From NCBI RefSeq assembly GCF_020166415.1, contig NZ_JAIQXV010000009.1, forward strand, positions 84,539 to 148,538: a stretch of 64,000 bases of DNA, in the 5' to 3' direction. Source of the DNA: Deinococcus multiflagellatus (lineage in GTDB: Bacteria; Deinococcota; Deinococci; Deinococcales; Deinococcaceae). Below the pieces are notes generated by a model. That model was not told the DNA's origin and ran no database searches. It saw only the letters and a program-made list of their open reading frames with translations. The number at the start of each line of letters is the position of its first letter. Within the stretch, counting starts at the first letter, position 1. This document shows positions 24,167 to 34,239 of this stretch, in pieces. The position numbers were made by a program, and so were the translations under genes.

Positions 24167-25027
24167 TTACGCTTCGCTGTAGGTTTTCTCGATGGGCATG
24201 CCCACGGCGTTGCCCCATTCGGTCCAGCTGCCGTCGTAGTTGCGCACCTTGGGGTAGCCCAGCAGTTCGCGCAGCACGAACCAGCTGTGGCTGCTGCGTT
24301 CGGCAATGCGGCAGTAGGCAATCACGTCCTTGTCGGGGGTCACGCCTTCGCCTTCGTACAGGGCCCTCAGTTCCTCGGCGCTCTTGAAGGTGCCGTCCTC
24401 GTTGGTGGCCTTGGCCCAGGGAATGGAGCGGGCGCCGGGAATGTGGCCGCCGCGCAGCACGCCTTCTTGCGGGTAGGCGGGCATGTGGGTCACCTTGCCA
24501 CTGAACTCGTCGGGGCTGCGCACGTCCACCAGGGCGCCCGCGCCACTCTTGACACTCTCTAGGTGCGCCTTGACCTCGTCGCGGAAGGCGCGCAGCGAGT
24601 CGTCGCGGGTCAGTGCCGGGTACTGGGTCGCCTCGACCTGGGGCGCGTCGGTGGTGGTCTCGCGGCCCTCGGCGATCCACTTCTGGCGCCCGCCGTTCAT
24701 CAGCTTCAGGTTCTTCACGCCGCTGTAGGACAGGAACCAGTAGGCGTAGGCGGCCCACCAGTTGCTCTTGTCGCCGTACAGGATGATCTGGTCGTCGGGC
24801 CCAATGCCCAGGCGGCCCAGCAGGGCACTGACTTCCTCGGGGGTAATGAAGTCGCGCTCCACGGGGTGCCACAGGTCGGTCTGCCAGTCCAGCTTCACGG
24901 CGCCGGGAATGTGGCCGGTGTCGTACAGCAGGATGTCTTCATCCACCTCGATGAGGCGAACGCCGGGGGTGTTCAGGTTCTGGGCGACCCAGTCGGTGCT
25001 GACAAGAACGTCTTTCGCGTAATCCAT
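24167..25027 (-). CDS. Thiosulfate/3-mercaptopyruvate sulfurtransferase (tandem rhodanese)
   Basis: The 286-residue protein holds two rhodanese domains. The N-terminal one (10-125) has [16 protein letters not shown], where Asp replaces the catalytic Cys, so it is structural. The C-terminal one (145-286) has the active Cys239 in [18 protein letters not shown]. It transfers sulfane sulfur from thiosulfate or mercaptopyruvate to acceptors such as cyanide or thiols. AGGAGG lies 8 nt before the ATG, so unlike many neighbours it has a normal leader. It is divergent from sufE, which also handles sulfur. Confidence 0.95.
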   Translation of the reverse strand: MDYAKDVLVSTDWVAQNLNTPGVRLIEVDEDILLYDTGHIPGAVKLDWQTDLWHPVERDFITPEEVSALLGRLGIGPDDQIILYGDKSNWWAAYAYWFLSYSGVKNLKLMNGGRQKWIAEGRETTTDAPQVEATQYPALTRDDSLRAFRDEVKAHLESVKSGAGALVDVRSPDEFSGKVTHMPAYPQEGVLRGGHIPGARSIPWAKATNEDGTFKSAEELRALYEGEGVTPDKDVIAYCRIAERSSHSWFVLRELLGYPKVRNYDGSWTEWGNAVGMPIEKTYSEA

Positions 25028-25075
25028 AGGTGTGCCTCCTGCGGCGGGCGCGGGCCCAGCTCAATTTGCCCCCGG

Positions 25076-25105
25076 ATTGTACCCTTCGGCCACAGTTATT
25101 GACAA
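25076..25105 (-). promoter_or_regulatory. Promoter of the sulfurtransferase gene
   Basis: On the minus strand TTGTCA (rc of 25100-25105), an 18-nt spacer and TACAAT (rc of 25076-25081) precede the gene by about 50 nt. The divergent sufE promoter, TACAGT at 25154-25159, lies within 80 bp, so both could share regulation. Confidence 0.65.
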
Positions 25106-25166
25106 AAGTGGTCAACTGGACAGCCCACCCCATTCCCCCGCCGGGGCGGGCGCTACAGTGGCGGGC

Positions 25167-25610
25167 ATGACCGAGAGCGCGCCCCTCCCCGAAAAGCTGC
25201 AGAGCATCGTGAATCTGTTCCGCAGCGCGCCCAAACCGCTGCGGCTGCAGGCCCTGCTGGAATACAGCAAGAAGCTGCCCGGCCTGCCGGAGAAGTACCT
25301 GGAGCACCCGGAGTTCCTGAAGCCCGTGCCCGAATGCACCAGCCCGTTTTTCCTGGTGACCGAGCAGGACGAGGCTGGGGGCATGCACCTGTATTTCAAG
25401 GTGCCCGAGGAAGCGCCGACCGTGCGCGGCTACGCGGGCATTCTGCATGAGGCGCTGGACGGGGCGCGGCCCGAGGAGATTCTGAATATTCCGGACCAGT
25501 TTTATATGGACATGGGGCTGACGGAGTTGATCACGCCGATGCGGCTTCGGGGGATGGGGGCGATTTTGATGCGGTTGAAGACGGATGTTCGGGAGCATGG
25601 GCAGGGGTAG
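25167..25610 (+). CDS. sufE: SufE-family Fe-S assembly sulfur acceptor
   Basis: The 147-residue protein accepts sulfur from the SufS cysteine desulfurase and passes it to the SufBCD scaffold. The conserved Cys57 lies in LKPVPECTSPFFL, and the helical core has LLEYSKKLPGLPEKYLEHPEF and TVRGYAGILHEALDG. Length is typical. TACAGT lies 7 nt before the ATG, indicating a leaderless transcript. It is not next to other suf genes in this window, but a sulfurtransferase gene is divergent. Confidence 0.95.
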   Translation: MTESAPLPEKLQSIVNLFRSAPKPLRLQALLEYSKKLPGLPEKYLEHPEFLKPVPECTSPFFLVTEQDEAGGMHLYFKVPEEAPTVRGYAGILHEALDGARPEEILNIPDQFYMDMGLTELITPMRLRGMGAILMRLKTDVREHGQG

Positions 25611-25979
25611 GTGAGGTTGCCCCACCCCCCCAGCCCCCCTACCCCAGAGGGGCAGGGGGGAGCGGCGCTGCGCTGGGCAAGAGTTTTTACTGAAGTTGGA
25701 TGGCTTGCTCCATTCAGTAACGTGTCTGGCTTCGACGCCATCCGCTGGTAACGCGCAATGGCCCGCGCCCTTCGGGCACGACGGCCTCGTCTGGACCTGG
25801 GCGGTCGAGGGGCAAGACGGCTTGGTGCGGCCCAGGAGGTTCTACTTTTCAAAACAAGGGTGGGCACGGGGGTTCAGGCGTGATCGCTGAACAGCACGTC
25901 TCTGGCCCGACGAGTTCCATACCCAGAACAACGCCCACCTCATCCTTTGCGGGATGGGGTGGGCGGTTGCTTCTGGGCT
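25611..25979. other. Intergenic region with two inverted repeats, no supported gene
   Basis: After sufE a C-rich/G-rich stretch (25621-25665) resembles the repeats at 13592 and 32978. TTACTGAA (25687-25694) pairs with TTCAGTAA (25713-25720), with adjoining TGGA/TCCA. Near 25932-25965, GCCCACCTCATCC pairs, one mismatch, with GGATGGGGTGGGC and may end the rdgB transcript. A 64-codon open frame at 25696 has no start signal or recognisable product. Nothing else is visible. Confidence 0.6.
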
Positions 25980-26603
25980 TTATTCGTTGCTTGTGGTGGG
26001 GACGGGGCGGGCGGGGGGGCCTTCGCGGTAGGCGTGGGCCAGGGCGGCCAGGGCCTGGCCCCGGTGGCTGATGGCCCGCTTTTCGGGCACGGTCATTTCG
26101 GCGAGGGTGCGGGTGTGGCCGTCGGGCACGAAGAGGGGGTCGTAGCCAAAGCCGCCGTCGCCGCGCGGGCCTTCCAGCAGGGTGCCGTGCAGTTCGCCCC
26201 GGTAGGTTTCAACGTGGCCGTCGGGGTGGGCCAGAATCACCACCGACACAAATTTGGCGCGGCGGTTGGCCTGGCCGCGCAGCTTGTCGAGCAGGTACAC
26301 GTTGCGCTCTACATCGCTGTTCCAGTTGCCGTAGCGCGCCGAATACACGCCGGGTTCGCCGCCCAGGGCCTCGACTTCCAGGCCGCTGTCGTCGGCCAGG
26401 GCGGGCATGGCGGTCATGTGGGCCACAAAGCAGGCTTTCAGGGCGGCGTTGTCCTCGTAGGTGCGCCCGGTTTCCTCGGGCAGGGGCAGGCCACTCACGC
26501 TTGAGAGGGTCCAGTTCAGGCCAGACAGCGCTTCTTGTATTTCCCGCACTTTCCCGGCGTTGCCGGTGGCCAGCATGACCTTCATCCCTGCGTCGTTCAT
26601 CAC
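25980..26603 (-). CDS. rdgB: RdgB/HAM1-family non-canonical purine NTP pyrophosphatase
   Basis: The roughly 207-residue enzyme hydrolyses dITP, ITP and XTP to monophosphates, keeping deaminated purines out of DNA and RNA. Motifs: MLATGNAGKVREIQEAL (substrate loop), ETGRTYEDNAALKACFVA, ALADDSGLEVEALGGEPGVYSARY (catalytic Asp) and FGYDPLFVPDGHTRTLAEM...ISHRGQAL. The GTG at 26601-26603 is preferred because TAGACT (rc of 26611-26616) lies 7 nt upstream; ATG at 26600 or 26582 are alternatives. This function suits an organism facing oxidative damage. Confidence 0.95.
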   Translation of the reverse strand: MMNDAGMKVMLATGNAGKVREIQEALSGLNWTLSSVSGLPLPEETGRTYEDNAALKACFVAHMTAMPALADDSGLEVEALGGEPGVYSARYGNWNSDVERNVYLLDKLRGQANRRAKFVSVVILAHPDGHVETYRGELHGTLLEGPRGDGGFGYDPLFVPDGHTRTLAEMTVPEKRAISHRGQALAALAHAYREGPPARPVPTTSNE

Positions 26604-26702
26604 GCCCCCGAGTCTAGGCGATGCCCCGGCCAGCATGTGAAGAACTCCACGCCCGGCCGGGGGGCGGCCCGGTGGGGGTATCAGGGCCTAGCGATCTGGG
26701 AG

Positions 26703-28076
26703 TCAGTAGCGCGCCGCCAGGGCCTGCACCAGTTCGTCCTGCAAGGCGCGCAGGGTCAGGATGGGGACCTCCTCGGGGCCGTTCATCAGGATCGCAAAGG
26801 CCAGGGGGTGCCCGCTGCGGCCGGTCACGTAGCCGGCCAGCGCACTGACCCCGGGCAGGGTACCGGTCTTGGCGCGTACGTCCAGCCCCGCGCCCAGCAG
26901 CCGCCGGGCCAGGGTGCCGCCGCGCCCGTCGTGCTCGGGGACGTTTTCGCCGGTGCCGGCCTGGGGCAGGGCCTCAATGAAGGCGTTGCCCCGCGTACGG
27001 TACAGAGCGCCGGGCAGGCCCGTCTTGCCGGGCAGGGGGTGGGGCAGGTCGTACTGGACGCGCAGCACCGTGACCAGGGCCCGCGCGGTCAGGCGGTTGT
27101 CGCGGCTCAGGCCGCTGCCGTCGGTGAGGCGCACGCCCCGCAGGTCCACGCCCACGCGGCGCAGCCACGCCCGCTCGCGGGCCAGGGCCCCGGCCAGGGT
27201 GCCGTTGCCGCCGGGGCGGTGCGCCAGGGTGGCGAGCAGTTCTTCGGCCCGCAGGTTGTCGCTGGGGCGCAGCGTGGCGGCCAGCACCCGCGCGGGCGAG
27301 GCGCTGCGCACACTGGCCACCCCCTGCTCGGGGCGCTGGGCCAGCGGAATGAAAGGGTCCGGGGGCAGCGGGCGGCCCCGGTCGTCTGTGCGGGCGGGGG
27401 GCACGTAGGGCCGGAAGGGGGCGGCGCGCCCAATCTGCGCCGAGGCGACAGAGACGCCAGCGCGGCGCAACGCCTGCACCAGCGCGGCCCCCAGGCGCGC
27501 GTGGGCCTCGGCGGCGGTGGCGGGGGGACGGACGTGCCACTCGGCCAGCCGCAGGGCGGTCATGGGCAGACCCAGCGGGGTCTGTGCCCAGGGGCCACCC
27601 AGCGGCGTTTGGTCCAGCCGCACCTCCCCCACCTGCCGCACGCCGTGGGCGTAGGCCTGCTGCGCCAGGGCCCGCAGGCTGTAGGCCCCCGTGACCGCCA
27701 GCGTGGGGTCGCCGCTGCCGCGCAGGGTCAGGTGCGACACCTGCGCGCGGCCCACCTGGGCGGCGGGCACCGTCAATTCGGCCGTCCAGACCCCCGACGC
27801 CCCGCCGCGTTCGTCCAGCACGCTGCTGGCCGTGATCAGCTTGACCGTGCTGGCGGGAATAAAGGCGTCGTCGGGGGCCTGAGCTTCCAGCACCGCCCGC
27901 GTGCGCAGGTCCACCACCAGCACCCCCGCGCGCACCCCCGGCGGCAGCTTCGAGAGCACCCCGCGCGCCGGCGCACCCAGGCCCGGCTCGCGCGTCAGCC
28001 GCACCGTGTCGCCCCCCTCGGGCGCCTGGGCGCCTGCGCTCAACAGACAGAACAGCAGCAGGGCAGCGCGGCGCAT
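26703..28076 (-). CDS. dacB: D-alanyl-D-alanine carboxypeptidase/endopeptidase (PBP4 type)
   Basis: The 457-residue protein is a class C penicillin-binding protein that trims or cleaves peptidoglycan peptides. It has a short signal peptide ([17 protein letters not shown]), SxxK at Ser76-Lys79 (PASTVKL), SDN in [11 protein letters not shown], and KTG in [17 protein letters not shown]. The first two motifs are separated by the long insertion typical of PBP4. TATCCT (rc of 28084-28089) lies 7 nt before the ATG and fixes the start. The frame stays open upstream through a heptamer repeat that would encode HLPSAIC repeats, but this is non-coding. Confidence 0.93.
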   Translation of the reverse strand: MRRAALLLFCLLSAGAQAPEGGDTVRLTREPGLGAPARGVLSKLPPGVRAGVLVVDLRTRAVLEAQAPDDAFIPASTVKLITASSVLDERGGASGVWTAELTVPAAQVGRAQVSHLTLRGSGDPTLAVTGAYSLRALAQQAYAHGVRQVGEVRLDQTPLGGPWAQTPLGLPMTALRLAEWHVRPPATAAEAHARLGAALVQALRRAGVSVASAQIGRAAPFRPYVPPARTDDRGRPLPPDPFIPLAQRPEQGVASVRSASPARVLAATLRPSDNLRAEELLATLAHRPGGNGTLAGALARERAWLRRVGVDLRGVRLTDGSGLSRDNRLTARALVTVLRVQYDLPHPLPGKTGLPGALYRTRGNAFIEALPQAGTGENVPEHDGRGGTLARRLLGAGLDVRAKTGTLPGVSALAGYVTGRSGHPLAFAILMNGPEEVPILTLRALQDELVQALAARY

Positions 28077-28106
28077 GGGGGACAGGATAGAGCAGGGGGG
28101 CGGGGG

Positions 28107-28162
28107 TGGCAGATGGCAGATGGCAGATGGCAGATGGCAGATGGCAGATGGCAGATGGCAGA
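28107..28162. repeat. Perfect heptamer tandem array, 8 x TGGCAGA
   Basis: Fifty-six bases consist of exactly eight TGGCAGA units (CCATCTG on the other strand). The array lies 20-75 bp upstream of the dacB -10 element and downstream of the polyferredoxin gene. The same unit occurs in degenerate form at 40077-40111. Copy number is likely variable between strains and could affect dacB promoter output. Confidence 0.95.
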
Positions 28163-28244
28163 GAAACTGCCTAACGCAGCCCGGCGGGCCTGTCAAGCCC
28201 CGACCTTCCCGCCCACCGCGCACCGCGTCCCGCCTCCCTCTTTT

Positions 28245-28279
28245 CCCACTTCCTACTTCCCACACCCCACTTCCCACAC
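28245..28279. repeat. Degenerate heptamer array, CCCACTT/CCCACAC type
   Basis: Five consecutive 7-mers: CCCACTT, CCTACTT, CCCACAC, CCCACTT, CCCACAC. The array ends 3 nt before the stop codon of the polyferredoxin gene on the opposite strand. The CCCACAC and CCCACNN units recur at 58454-58474. Confidence 0.75.
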
Positions 28280-28281
28280 CC

Positions 28282-29295
28282 CTACATCACCGAATCGCTC
28301 TCCCGCAGCAGCAGCGGCGCGCGGAAGGCGGCCGGGCGCCAGTGGGTCTGGGCGTGGATGGCCTGGGGGGGGCAGGACTGCAGGCAGGCCATGCAGCCGG
28401 TGCAGGCACTCAGGTTCAGCAGCAGGTGCACGCCGCCGTCGGGTTGCAGGTCGCGGTCAATGGCGCCGGTGGGGCACACGTTGGCGCACACCGGGCAGTC
28501 AATGCAGGTGTCGTCCACCAGCGGGGCGGGCCAGGAAATGGCGGCGTCCTCCGGGGGGGCGGGCTTCAGGCTGCGCGCGCGCCACACCCATTCCTGGGGG
28601 GTGCGCTCTTCAGGCACGCTCCAGTCCACGAACGGCAGGGGCTGCTCGGGCAGGCTGTGGGCCACCTGCTGCTTGCCCGCACGGAACAGGGCCCCAAAGG
28701 CCCCCCGGCGCGACACGGTCAGGGCCCGCGCCCCGTCCTCGGGCGCCGCGCGGCGGATGGTCACCCGGGCGGGCTGGCCGGTGGGCGCGCGCAGGCGCTG
28801 GGCTTCGTCCAGCACCCGCTCCAGACGGGCCGGCACATCGGGGGCGCCCACCGGGCACGCGGCGCAGTCGCCGTGCAGCAGGGTCAGCGGCGCGCCCCAG
28901 GCCCCGGCGGCCGACAGCAGCGCCGGGGTCACGCGCCCCAGGCAGGGCAGCGCCGGGCCGCCCGCGCCACTCGGGGCACAGGTGAGGCTGGCGTCGGGGC
29001 CAGGGCGGCTGCTGGGAGCCTGCTGGTCTTTGACCGCTTGCAGGGCCGGTTCCAGGTTGTATTCCAGAGCGCCGCTGGGGCAGACCTGCACGCACAGGCC
29101 GCAGCCGGTGCACTTGGCGGGGTCAATCTGCACGCTCTGGCCCAGCGGGCCCAGCTCGATGGCGCCGTGCGGGCAGGTGCGGTGGCAGGCGTCGCAGCCC
29201 CCCACCGCCTGACGTTCCAGCAGGCAGCGCGGGGCCGTGAAGCGGGGCAGGGGGTTGGTGGCCTCGTCCAGCCGGGCCAGGACTCCGTCGAGCAT
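28282..29295 (-). CDS. Polyferredoxin with four 4Fe-4S motifs
   Basis: The 337-residue cytoplasmic protein has two pairs of ferredoxin cysteine motifs: [11 protein letters not shown] and [14 protein letters not shown] near 34-80, then [14 protein letters not shown] and [14 protein letters not shown] near 265-315. Between them is a region of about 170 residues containing [14 protein letters not shown]. It should pass electrons between redox partners, but no partner enzyme is encoded next to it. TAGACT lies 6 nt before the ATG, indicating a leaderless transcript. A heptamer array abuts its 3' end. Confidence 0.85.
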   Translation of the reverse strand: MLDGVLARLDEATNPLPRFTAPRCLLERQAVGGCDACHRTCPHGAIELGPLGQSVQIDPAKCTGCGLCVQVCPSGALEYNLEPALQAVKDQQAPSSRPGPDASLTCAPSGAGGPALPCLGRVTPALLSAAGAWGAPLTLLHGDCAACPVGAPDVPARLERVLDEAQRLRAPTGQPARVTIRRAAPEDGARALTVSRRGAFGALFRAGKQQVAHSLPEQPLPFVDWSVPEERTPQEWVWRARSLKPAPPEDAAISWPAPLVDDTCIDCPVCANVCPTGAIDRDLQPDGGVHLLLNLSACTGCMACLQSCPPQAIHAQTHWRPAAFRAPLLLRESDSVM

Positions 29296-29434
29296 TGGGG
29301 CAGTCTACGCGCGGGCCGGGCCGGCACACCGTGGCGCAGCGCGGGGTGTGGGGCGGGGGAAGTGGAGGCCGGCAGGGAACAGCGGCGTGGGCAGGACCCC
29401 GCTCCTGGCGTCAGCGTGGCCTGGGCTGCCACCC

Positions 29435-29824
29435 TCAGCGCCGTGTGGGGACCCGCAGCGTGATGTACAGCACGCCTGAGAACCCCAGCAGCACCCAGAC
29501 CACCTGCCCGGCCAGCACCGGAATGCGCCCCACGCTGAAGGCCACCGCCAGCACGATGCACAGGCAGGCCACCCATTTGGCCCGCAGCGGCATGCCCCGC
29601 CCCGCGCGGTAATCCTGCACCAGCGGCCCCACCACCGGGCGCGAGAGCAGCCACGCCTCCCAGCGCGGATCGCCGCGCGAGAAACAGGCGGCGGCCAGCA
29701 CGAACCACACGGTGCCCGGCAGCCCTGGGAGCAGCAGGCCCAGCACACCCAGGCCCGTCAGAACAAAGCCCAGCGCCACCCACAGGGGGCGGATTTTGGG
29801 GGGCGCCGGCGGCAACGAAGCCAT
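29435..29824 (-). CDS. YbaN-like DUF454 membrane protein
   Basis: This 129-residue protein has three or four membrane helices, with the family pattern RPLWVALGFVLTGLGVLGLLLPGLPGTVWFVLAAACFSRGDPRWEAWLL and the later RAKWVACLCIVLAVAFSV. DUF454 proteins are small inner-membrane proteins of unknown role. TAGGCT lies 7 nt before ATG (rc of 29832-29837). The gene is a single unit between the polyferredoxin and rraA genes, all on the minus strand. Confidence 0.88.
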   Translation of the reverse strand: MASLPPAPPKIRPLWVALGFVLTGLGVLGLLLPGLPGTVWFVLAAACFSRGDPRWEAWLLSRPVVGPLVQDYRAGRGMPLRAKWVACLCIVLAVAFSVGRIPVLAGQVVWVLLGFSGVLYITLRVPTRR

Positions 29825-29895
29825 AGCCCCCAGCCTAGCCCAGTCCCAGGGGGCCCAGCCTCAGGTTCAGGCACCCAGGAACAGGGCCGCGCCCC

Positions 29896-30414
29896 TTAAG
29901 CCGGCAGCACCACGATGCCGTCTTCATCGGCGTGCAGGCGGTCACCGGGGCGAATGGTGACGCCCGCAAACGTGACCGGCACGTTCTGCTCACCCTGCAT
30001 GGCCTTGCCGCTGCGGCGCGGGTGAGCAGCCAGGGCCCGCACGCCCAGCGGCAGGCAGCGCAGTTCAGCGGTGTCGCGCACGCAGCCGTGGACAATGACA
30101 CCGGCCCAGCCGTTTTGCACCGCCAGATCGCCCAGCAGCCCGCCCAGCAGCGCGCAGTTCAGGCTGCCGCCACCGTCCACCACCAGCACGCGACCCTCGC
30201 CGGGGGTGGCCAGGACGGCGCGTACCAGTGGGTTGTGCTCGTGCACCCGCAAGGTCACCGCCGCGCCGGTAAAGCGGGGGCGGCCCCCATAGTCGGCCAG
30301 CAGCGGCAGAAGCACCTGTGCGTCCGGGTAGAGGTCGCTCAGGTCGGTGGTGGGCAGGTCCTGGGTGGGCAGATCGGCGCTGAGGGGCTCGGGGCTGGCG
30401 GGGTTGGGGGTCAT
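29896..30414 (-). CDS. rraA: RraA-family protein (ribonuclease activity regulator / aldolase fold)
   Basis: The 172-residue protein has the RraA fold: TTDLSDLYPDAQVLLPLLADYGGRPRFTGAAVTLRV, VVDGGGSLNCALLGGLLGDLAVQNGWAGVIVHGCVRDTAEL and a C-terminal IRPGDRLHADEDGIVVLP. GGSLNCALLGG and the RD pair are typical of RraA. E. coli RraA inhibits RNase E; related proteins are oxaloacetate decarboxylase or HMG aldolases. Which applies here cannot be told. The start at 30414 was chosen because the upstream extension is low-complexity and not conserved. Confidence 0.9.
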   Translation of the reverse strand: MTPNPASPEPLSADLPTQDLPTTDLSDLYPDAQVLLPLLADYGGRPRFTGAAVTLRVHEHNPLVRAVLATPGEGRVLVVDGGGSLNCALLGGLLGDLAVQNGWAGVIVHGCVRDTAELRCLPLGVRALAAHPRRSGKAMQGEQNVPVTFAGVTIRPGDRLHADEDGIVVLPA

Positions 30415-30553
30415 GCTCCAGTGAAGCAAGCCGGCCAGCGGAGAGGCCGTACTCCGCAGGGAACAACAAGGGAGCGGGGGCAAGAGGTGGAGGCGGCGTG
30501 CCTTTGCCCAGCCTGCGCCACGGCCCTGGGCACCCTTGGGCCCCAAGCGCGAC

Positions 30554-30600
30554 TTGACAGGCGGCACTTCCGGAGTACGATGGTTTTGTAACCGCTTACA
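30554..30600 (+). promoter_or_regulatory. lacI operon promoter with operator O1
   Basis: TTGACA (30554-30559), 16 nt, TACGAT (30576-30581). The near-palindrome TGTAACCGCTTACA (30587-30600) sits at the expected transcription start, where a bound LacI-type repressor would block initiation. Confidence 0.75.
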
Positions 30601-30675
30601 GTTTCTGGGCCGCTGGGCCTGTGCGTTGTCCTGCTTTGCCTTCAGTGCGGCATCAACTTCTCTTCGCGCCCGTGT

Positions 30676-30689
30676 TGTAACCGGTTACA
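30676..30689 (+). promoter_or_regulatory. Operator O2, perfect palindrome TGTAACCGGTTACA
   Basis: A perfect 14-bp palindrome with the central CG typical of LacI-family sites. It is 89 bp, centre to centre, from O1 and 60 bp before the lacI start. The pair suggests looping by a tetramer or cooperative binding, with autoregulation of the whole sugar operon. Confidence 0.75.
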
Positions 30690-30749
30690 GTCTGCCCACT
30701 CCCCTCACCTCTCCCCCGCCAGCGGCCTGGGCCCGCCAGAATCGGAGCC

Positions 30750-31723
30750 ATGACCCCCACGACCCGCGCCACCATCGACGACATCGCCCGCGCCGCTGGC
30801 GTGAGCAAGGGCACGGTCAGCCGCGTGCTGAACGGCCACAGCACCGTGGCGGCGCGCACCCGGCAACGGGTGCAGGACGTGATGGCGCAGCTGAGCTACG
30901 CGCCGGACCCGGCCGCCCGGCACCTGAGCTGGCGCACCGGGCAGACGCTGGGGCTGTCGCTGGACCGCGACGATCCGCTGCTGCACCCCTACCATGTGCT
31001 GTTTCGCCGGGCGCTGGAAAGCCAGACGGCCCCGCAGGGCGTGCAACTGGTGGACCTGCGCGCCGACCTGCAGGGCATGGCCCGGCTGCCCAGCGCGGTG
31101 CTGGTGATGCACGCCGTGGACGGCGACTCCCGCCTGAGCTATCTGGCGGCCCAGGGGGTGCCGGCCGTGCTGATCGGGCACCAGCCGGGGGCCTTCTGGG
31201 TGGCGCCGGACGATGTGGGCGGCGCGCGGCTGGCCACGCGGCAGCTGACAGGCGCGGGCCACCGCCAGCTGGCCTACCTGGGGGCCGGGCCCAGCCAGGT
31301 GGCCCAGGACCGCGAATACGGCGCGCGGGACGCGGCGCGCGCCGCCGGGGCCACCCTGCAGACCATTGCCAGCGATTTCACCGTGCTGGGCGGCTACCGC
31401 GCCGTACGCCGCGCCTGGGAAGGGGGGCTGCGCTTTACCGGCCTCTTTGCCCAGAGCGACGAGAGTGCCGCTGGCGCCGTGGCCGCGCTGGACGACCTGG
31501 GCGTGCGCGTGCCGCACGAGGTCAGCGTGGTGGGCTTTGACGGCCTGCCCGAACTGCCCATTCCGCTGAAACTGACCACTGTCGCCCAGGACATTCCCCG
31601 CATTGCCGCCACCGCCCTGACCCTGGTGCAGGAGGCCATTCGCGGCCTGCCCGCGCGGGGCGAATTCATTCCTGTGCACCTGATGCCCGGCGCCACTGTC
31701 GCGCCACCCCCCGGAGGGACGCC

Positions 31724-31727
<4 letters not shown>
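30750..31727 (+). CDS. LacI-family repressor of the sugar-uptake operon
   Basis: The 325-residue protein has a classic LacI helix-turn-helix and hinge (TIDDIARAAGVSKGTVSRVLNGHSTVAARTRQRVQDVMAQLSYAPDPAARHLS, about 6-58). A periplasmic-binding-protein-like effector domain follows (GLSLDRDDP..., FAQSDESAAGAVAALDDLGVRVPHEVSVVGFDGLPEL). It probably senses a maltodextrin or related sugar. Two TGTAACC-type operators precede it. Its stop overlaps the start of the binding-protein gene by ATGA, so regulator and transporter are cotranscribed and translationally coupled. Confidence 0.95.
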
Positions 31728-32959
<1,232 letters not shown>

Positions 32960-32977
32960 GGGACGGATAGGCCCTTG

Positions 32978-33071
32978 CCCCTCTCCGCTTCTGGGCCTCA
33001 GAGCGCTGCCTAGCGGAGAGGGGGCCCCGGGAGGGTGGGTGAAGGGACAGGCACGTCCCCTCACCCCACCC
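32978..33071 (+). repeat. Two hairpins in the binding-protein/permease intercistronic gap
   Basis: CCCCTCTCCGCT (32978-32989) and AGCGGAGAGGGG (33012-33023) are exact complements, 22-nt loop. GGGTGGGTGAAGGGA (33033-33047) pairs with 33056-33071 with a small bulge. There is no T-run. They likely protect the upstream mRNA from 3' exonucleases or cause partial termination before the permease genes. Confidence 0.7.
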
Positions 33072-33141
33072 CTCCTCACCACGCCACGTCAGGGGCGCCC
33101 GGGGCCCTGACGCCTCTCCCCTGCCCGGCTGGAGGGCCCCT

Positions 33142-34239
33142 ATGCGCCAGCACCGCTCGCAGACCCCGACCGCCTACCTGTTTCTCGCGCCGTTTCTGAT
33201 CACCACGGCCATCTTTTTCTTCTATGCCTTTGGGCGGGCGCTGTACTACTCGTTTACCGACTTCAACCTGTTCAACACGCCGAAACTTATCGGCGTGGCC
33301 CCCTACGCCGACGTGCTGGGCGATCCGTCGTTCCGCCGGGCCCTGGGCAACAGCCTGGTGTTTGCCCTGGTGACCACCACCCTGCAGACCATTGGCGCGC
33401 TGCTGATGGCCGTGGCGCTGAACAACAAGATCCGGGGCATGGGCTTTTTCCGTTCGGCGTGGTACATGCCCAGCATCACGTCCTCGGTGGTCATCACGCT
33501 GATTTTCCTGTGGTTGTTTCAGCGCCGGGGCATCGCCAACTACCTGATCACCCAGTGGCAGGCGTACCAGCCCCTGATCCTCACCTTTCTGGGCACGCTG
33601 CTGGCCCTTCAGGTGGGCCAGGTGCTGTGGGAGCGCGCCCGGCGCCTGCCCGCTGGCTGGCTGGACCCCGCGCTGGCGGCGGTGAGTGCCCTGGGGGCCC
33701 TGGCGGTCACGGGGCTGCTGGCCTGGACCGGCGTGGTGGGCGCGCGTGAGGTGGCCCCCTTTGACTACCAGTACTTTGCCGACAAGTGGATCGAGGTGGG
33801 CGGGGTGCGCGTGCTGAGCGTGCCGCTGCTGGTGGTGATCATTCAGAACACCTTTACCACCATTCCCACGCTGATGCTGTTTTTCCTGGCGGGGCTGCAG
33901 AACATTCCCGGCGCGCTGTACGAGGCCGCCGATATTGACGGCGCCACCCCCTGGCAGAAACTGACGCGCGTGACGGTGCCCATGCTGCGCCCGGTGACCT
34001 TTTACGTGGTAACCGTGGGATTGATCGGCACCATGCAGATGTTCGATCAGGTGGCGGTGATCGGCAGCGCCGCGCCGCCCGATACGCTGGTCACGCTGGC
34101 GTACTACGTGTACACCAACACCTTCAAGGCCGGGGCCGCGCCGGTGAACATGGCCTCGGCGGCGGCGATCATCCTGGCCCTGATCATTCTGGCGATGGTC
34201 TTTGTGCAGCGCCGCTTTTTTCCCTCGGAGGCCACATGA
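33142..34239 (+). CDS. Sugar ABC transporter permease (MalF/UgpA type) with mid-protein insertion
   Basis: The 365-residue protein begins TAYLFLAPFLITTAIFFFYAFGRALYYSFTDFNLFNTP, typical of this permease class, and carries the EAA loop YEAADIDGATPWQKLTRVTVPMLRPV that docks on the ATPase. Ordinary members have about 290-310 residues. Here about 70 residues are inserted after the third helix region (LILTFLGTLLALQVGQVLWERARRLPAGWLDPALAAVSALGALAVTGLLAWTGVVG), giving two additional hydrophobic helices. The stop overlaps the next gene by ATGA. No ATPase gene is present in the operon. Confidence 0.92.
   Translation: MRQHRSQTPTAYLFLAPFLITTAIFFFYAFGRALYYSFTDFNLFNTPKLIGVAPYADVLGDPSFRRALGNSLVFALVTTTLQTIGALLMAVALNNKIRGMGFFRSAWYMPSITSSVVITLIFLWLFQRRGIANYLITQWQAYQPLILTFLGTLLALQVGQVLWERARRLPAGWLDPALAAVSALGALAVTGLLAWTGVVGAREVAPFDYQYFADKWIEVGGVRVLSVPLLVVIIQNTFTTIPTLMLFFLAGLQNIPGALYEAADIDGATPWQKLTRVTVPMLRPVTFYVVTVGLIGTMQMFDQVAVIGSAAPPDTLVTLAYYVYTNTFKAGAAPVNMASAAAIILALIILAMVFVQRRFFPSEAT

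Noticed and set aside
25696..25890. 64-codon plus-strand frame between sufE and rdgB
   Set aside because: No promoter hexamer, ribosome site or family resemblance; the region is dominated by inverted repeats.
28077..28277. Upstream extension of dacB encoding repeated HLPSAIC heptapeptides
   Set aside because: This is the heptamer DNA repeat read in frame. The signal peptide starts at 28076 and a -10 element lies at 28084-28089, so the region is non-coding.
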